From Dendrocalamus latiflorus (taxonomy: Eukaryota > Streptophyta > Magnoliopsida > Poales > Poaceae): a DNA stretch of 64,000 bases. Under the pieces are notes generated by a model, which made no database searches, was not told the DNA's origin, and saw only the letters and a list, made by a program, of their open reading frames with translations. The position numbers and the translations under genes were made by a program. Position 1 is the first letter of the stretch; the number at the start of each line of letters is the position of its first letter. Location of the stretch: assembly GCA_017311315.1 (NCBI GenBank), contig CM029669.1, positions 15,969,102 to 16,033,101 on the forward strand, given 5' to 3'. This document shows positions 1 to 10,982 of this stretch, one piece after another.

Positions 1-227
1 TGGTTGGAAGTGTCGTGAATTATCACAGATGGTTCTGATTAAAAACTGTCTATGATAACTACAGAACAAGAAACCGTCTGTGACAATAATGTATCACAGA
101 TGATTCTAACCATTGCTAGTAGCATAGATGGTCACGTTTGTAAAATTATCTATGATAATTACAACACTAACAGATTTTGTGGAACTGTCAGTGATGAGGT
201 GTCCAATGTAGCCTTCTCATAGTAGTG
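1..227. mobile_element. CACTA-like transposon, right end (cut by window edge)
   Basis: This is the right-hand end of a CACTA (En/Spm-type) DNA transposon that begins outside the window. The last bases, 220-227, read TAGTAGTG, the reverse complement of the CACTACTA terminus. The preceding 200 bases hold many degenerate copies, in both orientations, of a subterminal motif like TATCACAGATGGTT / AACCGTCTGTGA. CACTA transposases bind arrays of this kind. No transposase coding is visible in the part present. The same motif recurs in the element at 12409-13574, so the two are related families. Confidence 0.7.
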
Positions 228-1175
228 ATAGAAGAAGGAAAAAATGAAGATACAACAACAAGTACCTCACAACCACACTACCAAGCTTCGACGACTCGTC
301 AACAAAAGTTCAATCACACATTCAAAAGAGACTATGTAAGATAAAAAAAATATAGATTAGTGCATCATATAACATTACTAGCTGAATACTCAATGTGTTG
401 ATATGAATAAAAAAATAGTAGTACATCTTTTGAAATCAAGAATTTATAACATAACAACATGTCATCGACAATATCATATCTTACATGCAAGTCTTGTAAT
501 GTCTAGACTGCACAAAACTAAAAGAATCATAAATACTTGCTCGCAAATTTACTATATACCAGATTGACTGGAATTAGAAGCAGTTTAAAAATGGAGCTAT
601 TTACAAGTGACATTACGTACAAAGTTTAGCCTTGGCCCTCGAGAGGCATAGTATACACAGATTTGATGATTTGAAGTTCCACTACATGAAGAGGATTGCA
701 AGAAATTCAGATACTTGGATTCAGTAATAAAAAAGTGCTTCTTTGGCTAGCCTGTACTTACTTGGTTATGCTCCTACCGCTCTACACATCCATCGTGCTA
801 AGAGCGCTGCCTGCTTCCTAGGGTTTCGGTGGGAATGAGTGGTAAGGACTAAGGAGATGAATGGGGAATTGGGGATTCAGCGATTCGATGAATGAATCAT
901 CGATCTATTCGATTGGAGTTGGAGGCGAGTGCTTGTGTAGCTAGGATATGTAACGCAACAGCGCAATCCATCAAGGCCTAGATGCAAGGGCGTGGCCCAT
1001 CAAGGCCGAAGCATAGCCCAAGACTAGGCTTGCCCGGGAATTATCAATTGTCATCATGTTCATCGGCAACAGGGGTATATTAGAGTTCAACAGTGGCTCG
1101 GAAGGTGGATCCACCCCTGGTACTGTGCCAAAAGAGAACTCCCTACATGGTTTCCCTATTTCCATAAGCGGAATA
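228..1175. other. Unassigned intergenic stretch
   Basis: No supported gene. On the minus strand around 750-840 there is an AAACCCTAG-type leader followed by a possible splice donor GTAAGT (plus-strand 756-761). That could be a stray first-exon fragment of a host gene, but no coding frame supports it. Confidence 0.4.
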
Positions 1176-1612
1176 TGTTGGAGTTGAACCACTCAACTTC
1201 TCTCTCTATGCGCTTCAAGCACACATATGCATAAGAAACACAAGGAGAGAGATGAGAGAGACACGTACGAGAGCTTTGGTGCTATAATAACTGCAACTTT
1301 TTAGATTTTTCTTCTTTCTTATTCAATCTCTTAACTCGACAACCCCTACTTATAGAGAGACCAACCACACTCTACTCTACGCCAAACAATAGAACTCAAA
1401 AACTCAACGCTTATCCAAATAAATGAACTAACAAACTCAAATCCTAACATAACTATTAAGGTGGAGCACAACGGCGCACAACAGCTTGCATGTCCGTTCT
1501 GACTAGGCCACATATGGCAGTTTGATCAGGCTGCAGGCCCACAACTCATACTGATGCATGATTCAACTAATGCAAGACTTAACTAAGATACTAATCAAGA
1601 TTATTTCCAACA
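1176..1612 (-). repeat. 3' LTR of gag-only copia element
   Basis: A 437-bp terminal repeat, the 3' LTR in element orientation. It keeps a TATA-like box on the minus strand (TCTATAAGTAG, near plus 1348-1358). The other copy has lost that segment. Confidence 0.8.
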
Positions 1613-1689
1613 TCCCCCCATCTTGACTCAACACGCTCCACATTATCATTACAGTAGGACCGATTTATCATTACTGAGAGTTTCGACAA

Positions 1690-2517
1690 GAAACGCTTTC
1701 TCCTCCTCCTTCAACTTGCAGTATTCAGAATAAAAGTGCCTATAGTCATTACAATTATAGCATCCCATTTTGGCCTTGTTAAATATTTTATTCCTTTAGC
1801 CTCGACCATCACCGCGGGAGCCCTTGTATTCATGCTTCGACGATTGGGCCTCCCACTCGGTGCAGGTCAGTAGGACCTATTCGTCATCATTGTCGCCACT
1901 GTCATCCGTGCATTCCTCATACACCTTAAGATGGCTGATAACCTCCTCCATGGTCATTATCTTGACATCACCAAACTATTCAATCATTGACACGATCGGC
2001 AAGAACTTCTTTAGGGTTGCACACAAGAACTTCTTACCGCATACAACTCCCCCACCTTCTCACCGAGGGCCCGTATCTTGTTGACAATGGTCGTCAACCG
2101 GATGGCGAAGTCATCAATCAACTCTGTCTCCTTCATGTGCATAACCTTGAACTTGGTCTTGAGGGTTTGTACCTTTTGCATCCTTCACATGATAACACCA
2201 AGATGCATCATCTTCAATGCCTCCTACGTAGCTTTGGGCGTCTCCTTTTTAGCTAGTAGGAAGAGTGTTTCCTTGGGATGCCTCCATAGATTGTCGCTAA
2301 TGCCATATGGTTTTAGTGCACATCGATGTCGTTGTTCTTGACCGTGCCCCAAACTACTTGTACCCTTATGTACGTCTTTATTTTGATTGCCCAAGCTGCA
2401 TGATTGCTCGACATGAGTATCGAATAATGCAGTAAGACAGTGGAACTTTCCTTCGCCATCGTACTTGATGTCACCACTTGGTCGCCAGTGTCCCTCCTCC
2501 CCTGATGCCCTCAACAT
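1690..2517 (-). pseudogene. gag: Degenerate copia Gag (UBN2-type plus CCHC knuckle)
   Basis: The only protein remnant of the element. Reading the minus strand from about 2517, successive pieces resemble the Gag of plant copia elements (UBN2 family). There is a segment DNLWRHPKETLFLLAKKETPKA, then after a stop a segment containing DDFAIRLTTIVNKIRALGEK, then in another frame a piece with MTMEEVISHLK. Near 1720-1762 a zinc-knuckle remnant reads CYNCNDYRHFYSEYC; its fourth ligand position is occupied by Tyr, so it would not chelate zinc normally. Gag builds the cytoplasmic virus-like particle. At least two stops and a frameshift make this copy non-functional. Motifs were seen directly; the family assignment comes from general similarity to copia Gag. 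Confidence 0.75.
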
Positions 2518-2765
2518 CTGTCAACCATGTGGTTAAGGTGTGTAGCACGTAGGTGTCGACCGTGTCCATGCTAGGACATCCCTGCTGTTAATGAAACTAC
2601 TGTGTGGTGACCTACTACCTAGCACGCTATCCAACAGCTCATTGGTGCATTGCCAAGTCACCCAATTAGACCGACGCAGGCCACCTGGTCAGACCGAGCT
2701 ACAGATTGCCATGTCGCTGACTAGCACCACCTCGGCGTCTGGCACCCCACCGCAACCACTTCTCC

Positions 2766-2781
2766 TCTGGCCCTGATACCA
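2766..2781 (-). other. Primer-binding site (initiator Met tRNA)
   Basis: The minus strand reads TGGTATCAGGGCCAGAGG just inside the 5' LTR. This is close to the standard plant TGGTATCAGAGC complement of the tRNA-iMet 3' end. It fixes the element orientation. Confidence 0.85.
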
Positions 2782-2783
2782 AA

Positions 2784-3091
2784 TGTTAGAGTTAAACCAC
2801 TCAACTCATTTCTCTATCTCTCTCCATGTGCTTCAAGCATGCACATGCCAGACTCTACGTTGAGCAATAGAACTCAATAATTCAACGCTTATCCAAGTAA
2901 ACAAACTAACAAGCTCAAATCCTAATAGAACTATTCAACTGGAGCATAATGGCACACAACAGCTTGCATGTTTGTTCTAATTAGGGCCACATATGTTGGC
3001 CTGATCAGACCGCACACACGCAACTCATCCTACCTCATAACTCAACTAATGCAAGACTTAACTAAGATACTAGTCAAGATTATTTCCAACA
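2784..3091 (-). repeat. 5' LTR with internal deletion
   Basis: A 308-bp terminal repeat, about 130 bp shorter than its partner. The missing block corresponds to about 1230-1370 of the other LTR and includes its TATA-like box. As this is the 5' LTR, the loss should remove the element's own promoter. Confidence 0.75.
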
Positions 3092-3706
3092 AAACATGCC
3101 CAAGTTTAATTATGTTGTGTTTGATATTTGTATGGCTGGTAAATTGGGTGCTAGTTGCAATGTATAATATATCATCTTTAGGTTTGTGTATGGAAAAGAT
3201 CATGTCTATACTACCGCTCAAGTTTTGTTTCCTACAAAATTCTTGTATTACAATTAGCCGCTGTAAAAAGGAGATGGGAAATGAACCATTGATAATCTAG
3301 CTATGAAGAAACACTCTGAAAGAAGAGCTATGCAGTTAGTCTACATGCAGGGGTGAATCCACCAGAGGGCTTCATTAGGCTCTAGCCTGCCCTTTGAGCC
3401 AAAATGCCCCCCACCCCCATCGTGCGCCATGGATGGACATGGAACTGAAGCTTGGAGAGGAAGGAAGAGATGGAAATGGGCCGACCCACTGTCCCAGGTC
3501 CACAGACAAGGCCCAGGTAGTAGTAACACGTAGTCCTCGTATCCAAATACAAATCCAATCTTACCCCATCTCATATCCTGAATTCGAAATTCTCATGTCC
3601 AAAATTCGAAATGCCAGAGAGGGAAAGAGTGTGGTGCACCTAAGCTAAGCGGGCCGACGGTCACGTGGTGACACGGGGATCTAAGGCAGCGTTGTGAGGT
3701 GGTGCG
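3092..3706. other. Unassigned intergenic stretch
   Basis: No gene supported. Short open frames on both strands have no recognisable motifs. From 3660 on the sequence passes into an LTR-like fragment. Confidence 0.4.
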
Positions 3707-4265
3707 TGAAAAGTCCCCAAAATTTCAAACAAAAAATTTTCATTATTTTTGCTGGATTTTTGGGTGAATTTCTGGAAACTTTCCCTTTTTGGAAAGTTCT
3801 CCCTGTTTCCGCTTTCTTCTTTTGGCCAGGCGCCACCCTTCCCCGCTGGCGCCCTCTTTTCCGCGTTCCCCTTTCTCCCGGCGCCTCCCTCCTTCCTCTC
3901 TCCGCTGGCGCCGCTCCCTTCCCTGCTGGCGCCCCCTCCCTTCCTCTCGCGTTGGCGCCTCGCTCCCTCCCCGCTTTCTCCTTCACGCGTGCGCCTGCAC
4001 CTGCGCTCGCTCCCGCACCGCCTCTGCGCCCACACCGCGCCCCCGGTTTTGGACCACCGCACCACCCCGCCGTCCCCTGGTCCGAAGCTGACACCGCCCG
4101 CGCCACGCGTCACTGCTCTCTTGCACCCGACCCCACCTGGCAGTAGCAGCCCCTCCCTCTCCCATGCGCGGACGCTTCCCCGCCCATGCCCGAAGCTCAC
4201 CTGCCCTCCCGTGCCGTCGCCTCGCCATTACGGCGGTCAGCGTCGGGTCACACCCCGTCTGCGCG
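3707..4265 (+). repeat. Gypsy-like LTR fragment (5' part)
   Basis: It begins TGAAAAGTCCCCAAAATTTC and continues through an A/T-rich then very GC-rich segment. It matches in order the fragment at 27726-28600, which starts TGAAATGACCCCAAAATTTT and shares the later TTTCCGCTTTC-type segment. I read both as the 5' portion of a Ty3/gypsy-type LTR. Open frames here are compositional artefacts of the GC-rich part. Confidence 0.55.
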
Positions 4266-5570
4266 GTAGATTTCGAGGAGACCTTTGCCCCCGTAGCTAG
4301 ACTTGAAGCCATTAGAATCCTGCTTGCCTTTGCAGCTTCTAAGGGTTTCAAGCTTTACCAGATGGACGTCAAGAGTGCCTTTCTCAATGGCCTTATTGAG
4401 GAAGAGGTCTACGTCCGACAGCCTCCTGGTTTCGAAAACCCCAAATACCCAAACCATGTCTTTAAGCTTTCCAAAGCGTTGTATGGACTTAAGCAGGCCC
4501 CCAGGGCTTGGTATGAGAGGCTTAAGTCCTACTTGTTGAGTCATGGGTTTGAAATGGGTAAAGTTGATAAGACCTTGTTCATCCGCCGGCTTGGCGCTGA
4601 CCTTCTGCTCGTCCAGATCTATGTCGATGACATTATCTTTGGCGGCTCTTCCCATACTCTGGTTTCCCAGTTCTCGGATGTCATGAGCACCGAGTTTGAA
4701 ATGCGTATGATGGGTGAGTTGACCTTCTTCCTTGGCTTCCAAATTAAGCAGACTCGGGAGGGTACATTTCTTCATCAAGGAAAGTACACTCGTGACCTCC
4801 TGAAGCGCTTCGATATGAGTGATGGTAAGCCGGTGTCAACTCCCATGGCTTCGACAGCCTATCTTGACCCAGATGAGGATGGCGAGCCAGTTGATCAGAA
4901 AGAGTTCAGAAGTATGATCGGCTCCCTTCTTTACCTCACTACCTCGAGACCAGACATACACTTCTCAGTGTGTCTGTGTGCTCGTTTTCAGGCTTCTCCT
5001 CGCGTATCTCACCGTCAGGCGGTGAAGCGCATCTTTCGGTACCTTCGAGCTACCATTGACTATGGTATCTGGTACTCTTCCTCATCCTGTCTTTCCTTGA
5101 GAGCCTTCTCGGATGCAGACTTTGCCGGCTGTAGGATAGATAGGAAGAGCACCTCTGGCACCTGCCAATTCATTGGCACTTCTCTTGTTTCCTGGTCTTC
5201 GAGGAAGCAGTCCGGAGTTGCACAGTCCACCGCAGAGGCCGAGTACGTTGCTGCAGCCAGCTGCTGTAGCCAAGTACTTTGGATGGCTTCGACCCTGCGG
5301 GACTTTGGGTTGGTCATAGATAGTGTTCCACTCTTCTGTGATAACACTTCTGCGATTAACATTGCTAAAAACCCAGTGCAGCACTCTCGGACCAAGCACA
5401 TTGATATCCGATACCACTTCCTTAGAGACCATGTAGAGAAGGGTGATATAGTGCTCCAGTTTGTGGAGAGTGACCACCAGTTGGCTGACATCTTCACCAA
5501 GCCTTTGGATAGTTCGAGGTTTTCAGCTCTGCGGGGAGAGCTTGGGGTGGTGTGTCCTTATGGACTGTAG
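4266..5570 (+). pseudogene. pol: Copia polyprotein fragment: reverse transcriptase + RNase H
   Basis: About 435 codons without a stop. The frame opens at DFEETFAPVARLEAIR, runs through the KALYGLKQAPRAWYERL segment and has the catalytic YVDD at 4620-4631. RNase H follows, with DADFAGCRIDRKSTSG, the STAEAEYVAA segment and the terminal HQLADIFTKPL. It ends at TAG 5568-5570. RT and RNase H would copy element RNA into DNA inside cytoplasmic particles. Because gag, protease, integrase and the RT N-terminus are missing, it cannot work alone; the apparent upstream ATG at 4164 lies in unrelated LTR-like DNA. The clean frame suggests the truncation is not very old. Confidence 0.9.
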
Positions 5571-7279
5571 TGAGAGGGAGCTTTGGGCTTTATTGCTTTA
5601 CTATATTGATTATGCTTCTGTCTCATTTCTATTGCATTGCACTCGGGGTGTATTTGGGTTTAGTCCTTCCAGCATAGGTTAGAGTGCTTCTCTTGCCGAG
5701 ATGCTTAGACTTCTAACCCTTATCTTGTGCTTCCAGGATTAGCTGCTTCTTATCTCACTAGGTCGAGCTCACTCACTTCTTGTAGGTTCTAGCGAGGGTT
5801 GGGCCACCCTCGGGTAGACAGGGTACGTGTTTGCTCTCTAGTGTGTGATTTACAGTCAGCTGATTGTCCTGGAGTCATATGGGGTAGATGAGAGTCAGTC
5901 TGAGCCATAGTTGTCTCTATATCTTATCTATGCTTTAAGGACTGCCTGTTTTGGTTTTATTTGCCAGCTTCTCAATTTATTGCTTTGGTTCAGGGAGAGT
6001 TCATTTGGGAGCTTCTGGAGCTTAATTGTGACTTAACTCAACTTGAACTAAAAGTTGCATGTCATGTTGAGGGGGAGCTAGATTTTTCTTGCATTTTCAG
6101 CATTCTAGCATTATAATCAATCTGCATTGAGCCTTGATTATTATCCTGTTATGACATGCTTCAGTGCTTTACACCTTGCCATGACTTGTGCTTAGCTTGC
6201 TAAATTTATCATGACTTCATATGTGTAGACTAGCGTTTGCTATGATAAGTTAAGTAAAATTGATCAACTTAAATTAAACTTGTCATGCTAGCATTTGAGT
6301 TTAGTCTTTCTTGAGCTATCCCTTTATGATTCATGCCATGTCAAATAGGCTGAGTAGAGCGTTGAATCTATATTGAGCCTTAGATTGAGCTGTTTAGTCT
6401 CTTGATGATGCATGAGTTAGTACAATATGTTAAAAAGCAAAAAGATCTGTTTTGTGCGAAAAAACTGATCTCACCAATTCTCTCCTATGAGACGGCTTGC
6501 CATTGCACTTGGCATGAACTTAGGGGGAGTTTTGGATGACCTAGACTATCTTCTTAAGCTCATGGCTTGGAGTAGTCGCATAAGGCTTGAGACCTAGCAC
6601 ATGATAAAACAAAAATCTGGTTGGCAACAACCATGAATTTCAAAAGAAAATATGTCATTTGTGCTCCATTTGCTTAAGCTTCAAAAAGAACCAAGTACTT
6701 TAACCAAAGTTTCAATCTTGAGCTTATAGCACTCTATTTGGACTCAATGTTAGCTTCCTTGTTCCGCTTAGCTTATTGACATGGCCTGCATCATCCTTGG
6801 ATATCTCTAGTTAGACTTTGCTCATTGATGACTTGACTTGCTCACTTAATGTACTTCACTTTTAGATTGTTATCTATGTGTTCTAGCTGGCTTATATATA
6901 TGTTGTCATGATCTAGATAGCGTTTTATTGAGTTATGGCTTGGTGTAGTACTTGTTGGTCATATTGGATAATTCTCATGGCTCTAAATGCTTAGAATAAA
7001 CAAACTTCAGCCATATTCATCCATTGACATGTCATATTCTCTCTTTTGCATCCTTGATGCGTTTATTGCCAAAAGGGGGAGAATAGAGAAGAAAAAGCTA
7101 GTTGGGATCATTTTAGAGCTTTGGAGATCAATTTGCTCTTTCAGTTGTTGCTCTTGTGTTCCTTCTGTCGACATGGTCATTTGTTTCATTCTCTTCTTTG
7201 GACCATGTTGGATTCGTCAAACTCAAACTCTTCTTCATGCTTTTTCCGAGTTTGTCAATATACTCATCAAGGGGGAGAT
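5571..7279 (+). other. SIRE 3' noncoding region with repeated polypurine tracts
   Basis: No protein is supported, so an env-like frame is not visible in this copy. Purine tracts of the form AGGGGGAG occur at about 6070, 6522, 7073 and 7270. The last lies directly before the LTR and is the likely plus-strand priming site. Extra upstream tracts are a known trait of SIRE-type elements. Confidence 0.7.
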
Positions 7280-8995
7280 TGAGAGACCATGTGGTCGTGA
7301 TCCCATGAGAATGATGAGTAATTGACAATGGTGTAGGTTAGTCGAGTTTGGTTTGGGTGGTTTTGACCATGTCGTTGCGTGGTGCAACGGGCTCGGTCGA
7401 TTTGGTCAAACTTGGTCGTTTGGGCTTAGGTCATTTATTCTAATGCTTCGACAGGTTTGGACTTCATCATGGGTAAGCATGATGTGTTTATGCTATTTTA
7501 CGCTTTCATGTGTCGAGCGGTGCTATGTGATGTGTTTCTTGTCTGTGTGGCTGCAGGACATCGAGCGGAGTCGTGGCGAGACACGGTGGACCGGACTAGG
7601 CGCAGGTGGCGCTGAGGTCAGAACGGTCAGGATGTGTCGAAGACGACGTGGACTCGAGGTGGTTGCGAGGCGTGCAAGACAAGGAGCGCGGAAGCTTCCC
7701 GGAAGGTGCAGGAGGGGCGAAACGGGAATTTCGCAAGGCTGCACAAGCGGGAGCGGGCTCCGTTGGATTTAGCCGGCGTAACGGGGCGGAGACCCGTTAG
7801 CCATGGGCTATAAAAGGAGAGGAGGGGCTGCATGCCCATTCGAGCACTTGTAAGGAATTAGGGTTTACACTAGTCAAAAGAGGCTTTGGGAAGGTTGTTT
7901 CCTTTAGCTCTTTAATTGGTGTGAGTTGGTGGAGGCAGAGTGTGCTCCCTCTGTTGTCCTCTACGATGGTTTCTAGGTGTGAGTTCTAGTGGGTGTTCTT
8001 CCTCCCTCCATGGATGAGTGTGTGTTCTTGAGTTGAGAGAGTGAGGAGATGGATTGAGAGTCTTGTAATCATTCCTCTGTATTCAATCGTGTCATCGGGA
8101 CTCCTCTGTATTCATTGTGATCCAAGAAATGAAGATCTGAAGTTTGGTTCCTCTCTGTCGTAGCTTCTGTTCTTCGTTCTTCATTTTGGGTGATTTGCTC
8201 TCTTTTGATTTTCGAGTTCTTGATTGCTGGAGAGTGCCAAAATGGGTTGCTATGACATGGGTGATGCTTAAAAGCCATTTGGCTAGTTAACTCCAAGAGC
8301 AAACCAAGTTTTAATCTCAGATTTTCATTGTTTGCCTCCTCTGTTCATCTTTTCTCTTTCTAGGTTTTTGTCCAGATTTTGACTCCCTTGTTAAGATGGC
8401 TTGAAATTTGGTATGAAGAGTCCAGAGGCTATTAAATAGCTACCCTCAAAATTTCATAGCCAAAGGATCAACGGTTTGGGAGTAATTGGATTTTTGGCTC
8501 AGCTCGGGCAAAATTTCAGATTTTTACCCAAATCTGAAATTCGTGTTTCTTGAAAGTGGTTTCTTGAAATTGGCTCTTGGCTTAGTCTTCTGGGAGTATT
8601 CCCTAACTATCCTCAAAGTTTCCCAAGCCAAGAATCAAAGAATCTTGCGAATTTCTCAGTTTTCAGATTCATTGTCTGAAAATTTCTGTTTGCTGTTTTT
8701 CCTCGAGAGGTACTACCGCTCCTGGAAGAGGTACTACCGCTCAGCGGTACTACCGCTCCTGGAAGAGGTACTACCGCTCGTCCCAGCGGTACTACCGCTT
8801 GCAGCCAGACTTGCGCTGAATTTGTTTTTCTTGATTGCTTCTTTCTGGGTCTAGTTTTTCCTTGTCTCTGTGATGTCCAGTAAGGGTTTATTTTCTCCTT
8901 CATAGCTCCCATAGCTATTGGAGAAGAAGATAATTGTTGGGGGCGATTTTTAAAGATCGACATTCACCCCCCTCTGTCGCCATTTCGGTCCAACA
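7280..8995 (+). repeat. SIRE-type 3' LTR
   Basis: A 1.7-kb LTR beginning TGAGAGACCATG directly after AAGGGGGAGAT and ending TTTCGGTCCAACA. It carries a TATA-like CTATAAAAGG near 7809. At 8706-8800 there is a run of GGTACTACCGCTC repeats, including AGCGGTACTACCGCT, a perfect 7-bp-arm palindrome. Related LTR remnants lie at 25185-26875, 28600-33647 and 50640-53244. Confidence 0.8.
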
Positions 8996-9004
8996 GCATG
9001 CAAT

Positions 9005-9095
9005 GGTATACTCTTGCGCGACACTCCATAACTGTTCATACGTGAATAGTTGCGGAATGTCGTGTCCGTATACGCCCCTGGAAACGGGGGCGTTA
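9005..9095. repeat. Two adjacent hairpin-forming palindromes
   Basis: Bases 9005-9075 fold into one long interrupted stem: CGACACTCC pairs with GGAATGTCG and AACTGTTCA with TGAATAGTT around the loop TACG. A second stem follows at 9072-9094, ACGCCCC pairing with GGGGCGT. Function unknown. It could be a tiny foldback element. Confidence 0.55.
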
Positions 9096-10735
9096 CAGTG
9101 CGTGAGGCGACGGAGCCTGAGCGGGCAGACAGAGCTCACTAGGAAGAAGGAAGAAGAGGGGTAGAGGCAGAGCAGGGGCGAGGGCGGCGGAGATGAATAC
9201 CATTCGGAGAGGAGCTCTCGATGCATCTTTGATTCTCGATCGATGGTGTGAGGAGATTAGCCGATAAGGATAGGGAGTTGGGGAAGTAGTTGTTCGTTAA
9301 GTCATGGATGAATATTCGTTCAATAGAAGCGCACATTTGTCTTGCCTCGTTAACTATTTCTCTTGGCAGTTTCGCACTTTGGATTATTTAATTTATTATT
9401 GGTCTCATCATGATGATCCCCTCCTTGCAGGCCTGGGTTAATCAATTATTTACTCGATTGTCGATGCGTCATTGTATCATGTATGTTCTTGCGATAGCTT
9501 GGTATGGATCGCAGGCATGCTAAGCAAGTACTAGTAGCATTGCATATATTGTAATAGGTAAAACCTGCAGCATGCTTGTTGCTTGGTAGATGCTACAGTG
9601 GTACGAATACAAAAAATATATTTATATTAATTAGTTTAGTCTTTTGAGCCCCTCTCTACTTTTACCTTAACTTCGTCACTGTCCACGTATCAGCTCCCAG
9701 AACAAATGGAGCATAAGTTTTCCTGCTAAGTTCTACAACTTGCAGCCGGTTTCGGAGGGATTAAACTCCCTGATCGGTTCGGCTTGAGCTTCTGACTTCT
9801 GACTTATTTTTCACTATTTATAAATTTTGTCTTTTTCTGAACTTTTGACTTTTTGTTGAGCTTTTTTGCCGGTTCTTTTTTTTCCCGTATTCGTTTGTAT
9901 TATACATATTGGGCTAACATATTTTTTATATTTTTAAATTTTTTTAAATTTAATTATACTAAATAAGATTCTGTCAGCTACAGTGTTTCCAAGCTCGGAT
10001 TAAGTACGAGTACCATATGTACTCTCAAGATTGTTTTGGAGTAAAACACTCGTTGACGGGCAAGCTAGCTTTATATCTAGATTCTAGGACTTTAGGCTGC
10101 GCAGATAGCTGAGTACGTGGTCAGGCCTGCAAGTCCATTTATATACACTTGACAATGTTAGGGCAGAGGAGTCGATGCACCCTATTATCCAGGAGGCACG
10201 AACTTGCACGCAGGAAAGCCAAGCATCCAGAGGCCACTGCAGGTTCCTAGGAGAGCAGCGACTCACAAGTACAGCAAGCGAGCAACAAAGTTGATTGCCC
10301 CGGCCCTGAATGAGGAAAAGCGACACGCAATTACACACGGAATTGTTCCGATGCAAAGCTAGCTGGGCTAGCCGCTAGCTGCGCGTGTACATGGTCAGAG
10401 ATCGACATGACGCTGAGGGACGCCAATGCTGTGTCCTGGTCGATCGATCGATCGATCTCCTTGCATAAGATATACATATAAGAACATAGCTGCTACATGT
10501 GTAGCTAGCCCAGGAAGGGATTAGATAGATAGTAGGTGGCTATATACTACTGTACAGCGCTGTGTGACTAGACTAGTACAAGATATCTCACGTCCATCCG
10601 AGACGCATCGATCTGGTCCATGCGAAGGCCTTGTCAAGAACCAAACATCAGTAAATACCCTGTAGAGTTCTTCCAAACACATGGATGCGACCAAAAAAAG
10701 AAGGGCCGGAAAGGCATTCACTTCCCCAGGAATAG
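9096..10735. other. Intergenic, no gene supported
   Basis: Contains a CATGC-rich low-copy stretch, an A/T-rich MITE-like stretch around 9740-9960 (GGTTCGGCTTGAGCTTCTGAC) and a (GATC)n run near 10440-10457. No coding motif recognised. Confidence 0.4.
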
Positions 10736-10737
10736 TA

Positions 10738-10980
10738 TGGCCTGTTTGTTTTGGCTGCGGTTTATGACTTTTAGCTGAAATTTTTGAATTTTGGTTGTTT
10801 ACGGTACGGATTACGGAGAGATCGATACTCACTTGCGATTTTAGTTGGTACAGATATTGATCTTTTAACGTGTACTACGTTTAACTTATAGATCTCATCT
10901 TGATAAAATACTCCGTTTAAAAGTTAGGTACTGTAGCGGCTGCGAAAAGCTGGCCGGCTTCTTACCAGCCGAACAGGCCC
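10738..10980 (+). mobile_element. MITE family A, copy 1
   Basis: A 243-bp element with imperfect inverted ends GGCCTGTTTGTTTTGGCTGC / GCCGAACAGGCCC, flanked on both sides by TA. The interior is noncoding with a conserved ACTCCGTTTAAAAG box. It is one of four relatives in the window (also 13674, 17250 and 48117). The superfamily is uncertain; TIRs of this look are often assigned to PIF/Harbinger or hAT MITEs. Confidence 0.7.
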
Positions 10981-10982
10981 TA

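Larger units (their letters stand above)
1176..3091 (-). mobile_element. Non-autonomous gag-only Ty1/copia element (TR-GAG-like)
   Basis: A 1.9-kb LTR retrotransposon on the minus strand. Two related direct repeats (1176-1612 and 2784-3091) start TGTTRGAGTT and end TTTCCAACA. Next to the right repeat the minus strand reads TGGTATCAGGGCCAGAGG, a primer-binding site matching initiator methionine tRNA. Next to the left repeat it reads TGGGGGGA, the polypurine tract. Between them there is only a damaged gag; no protease, integrase, reverse transcriptase or RNase H is seen. This is the architecture of terminal-repeat-with-GAG (TR-GAG) elements, which depend on other copia elements for enzymes. The flanks (GAATA, AAACA) are not a convincing duplication, so the copy is old or its ends have been altered. 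Confidence 0.8.
4266..8995 (+). mobile_element. 5'-truncated SIRE/Maximus-type copia element
   Basis: The 3' half of a large Ty1/copia element: C-terminal reverse transcriptase and RNase H (4266-5570), a 1.7-kb noncoding 3' region with several purine tracts, and a 3' LTR (7280-8995). The 5' LTR, gag, protease, integrase and the start of RT are absent. At the left breakpoint (about 4265) the element abuts a gypsy-like LTR fragment, inside the conserved start of the RT domain (DFEETFAPVARLEAIR). The RT wording and the long 3' noncoding region point to the SIRE/Maximus lineage. Confidence 0.85.

Noticed and set aside
4164..4265. Upstream ATG extending the RT frame
   Set aside because: The extra N-terminal residues come from unrelated LTR-like DNA; homology to copia RT starts only at about 4266.
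3661..4300. Several overlapping 120-180-codon frames on both strands
   Set aside because: Compositional frames in the GC-rich part of an LTR-like fragment; proline/serine or arginine/glycine rich with no domain.
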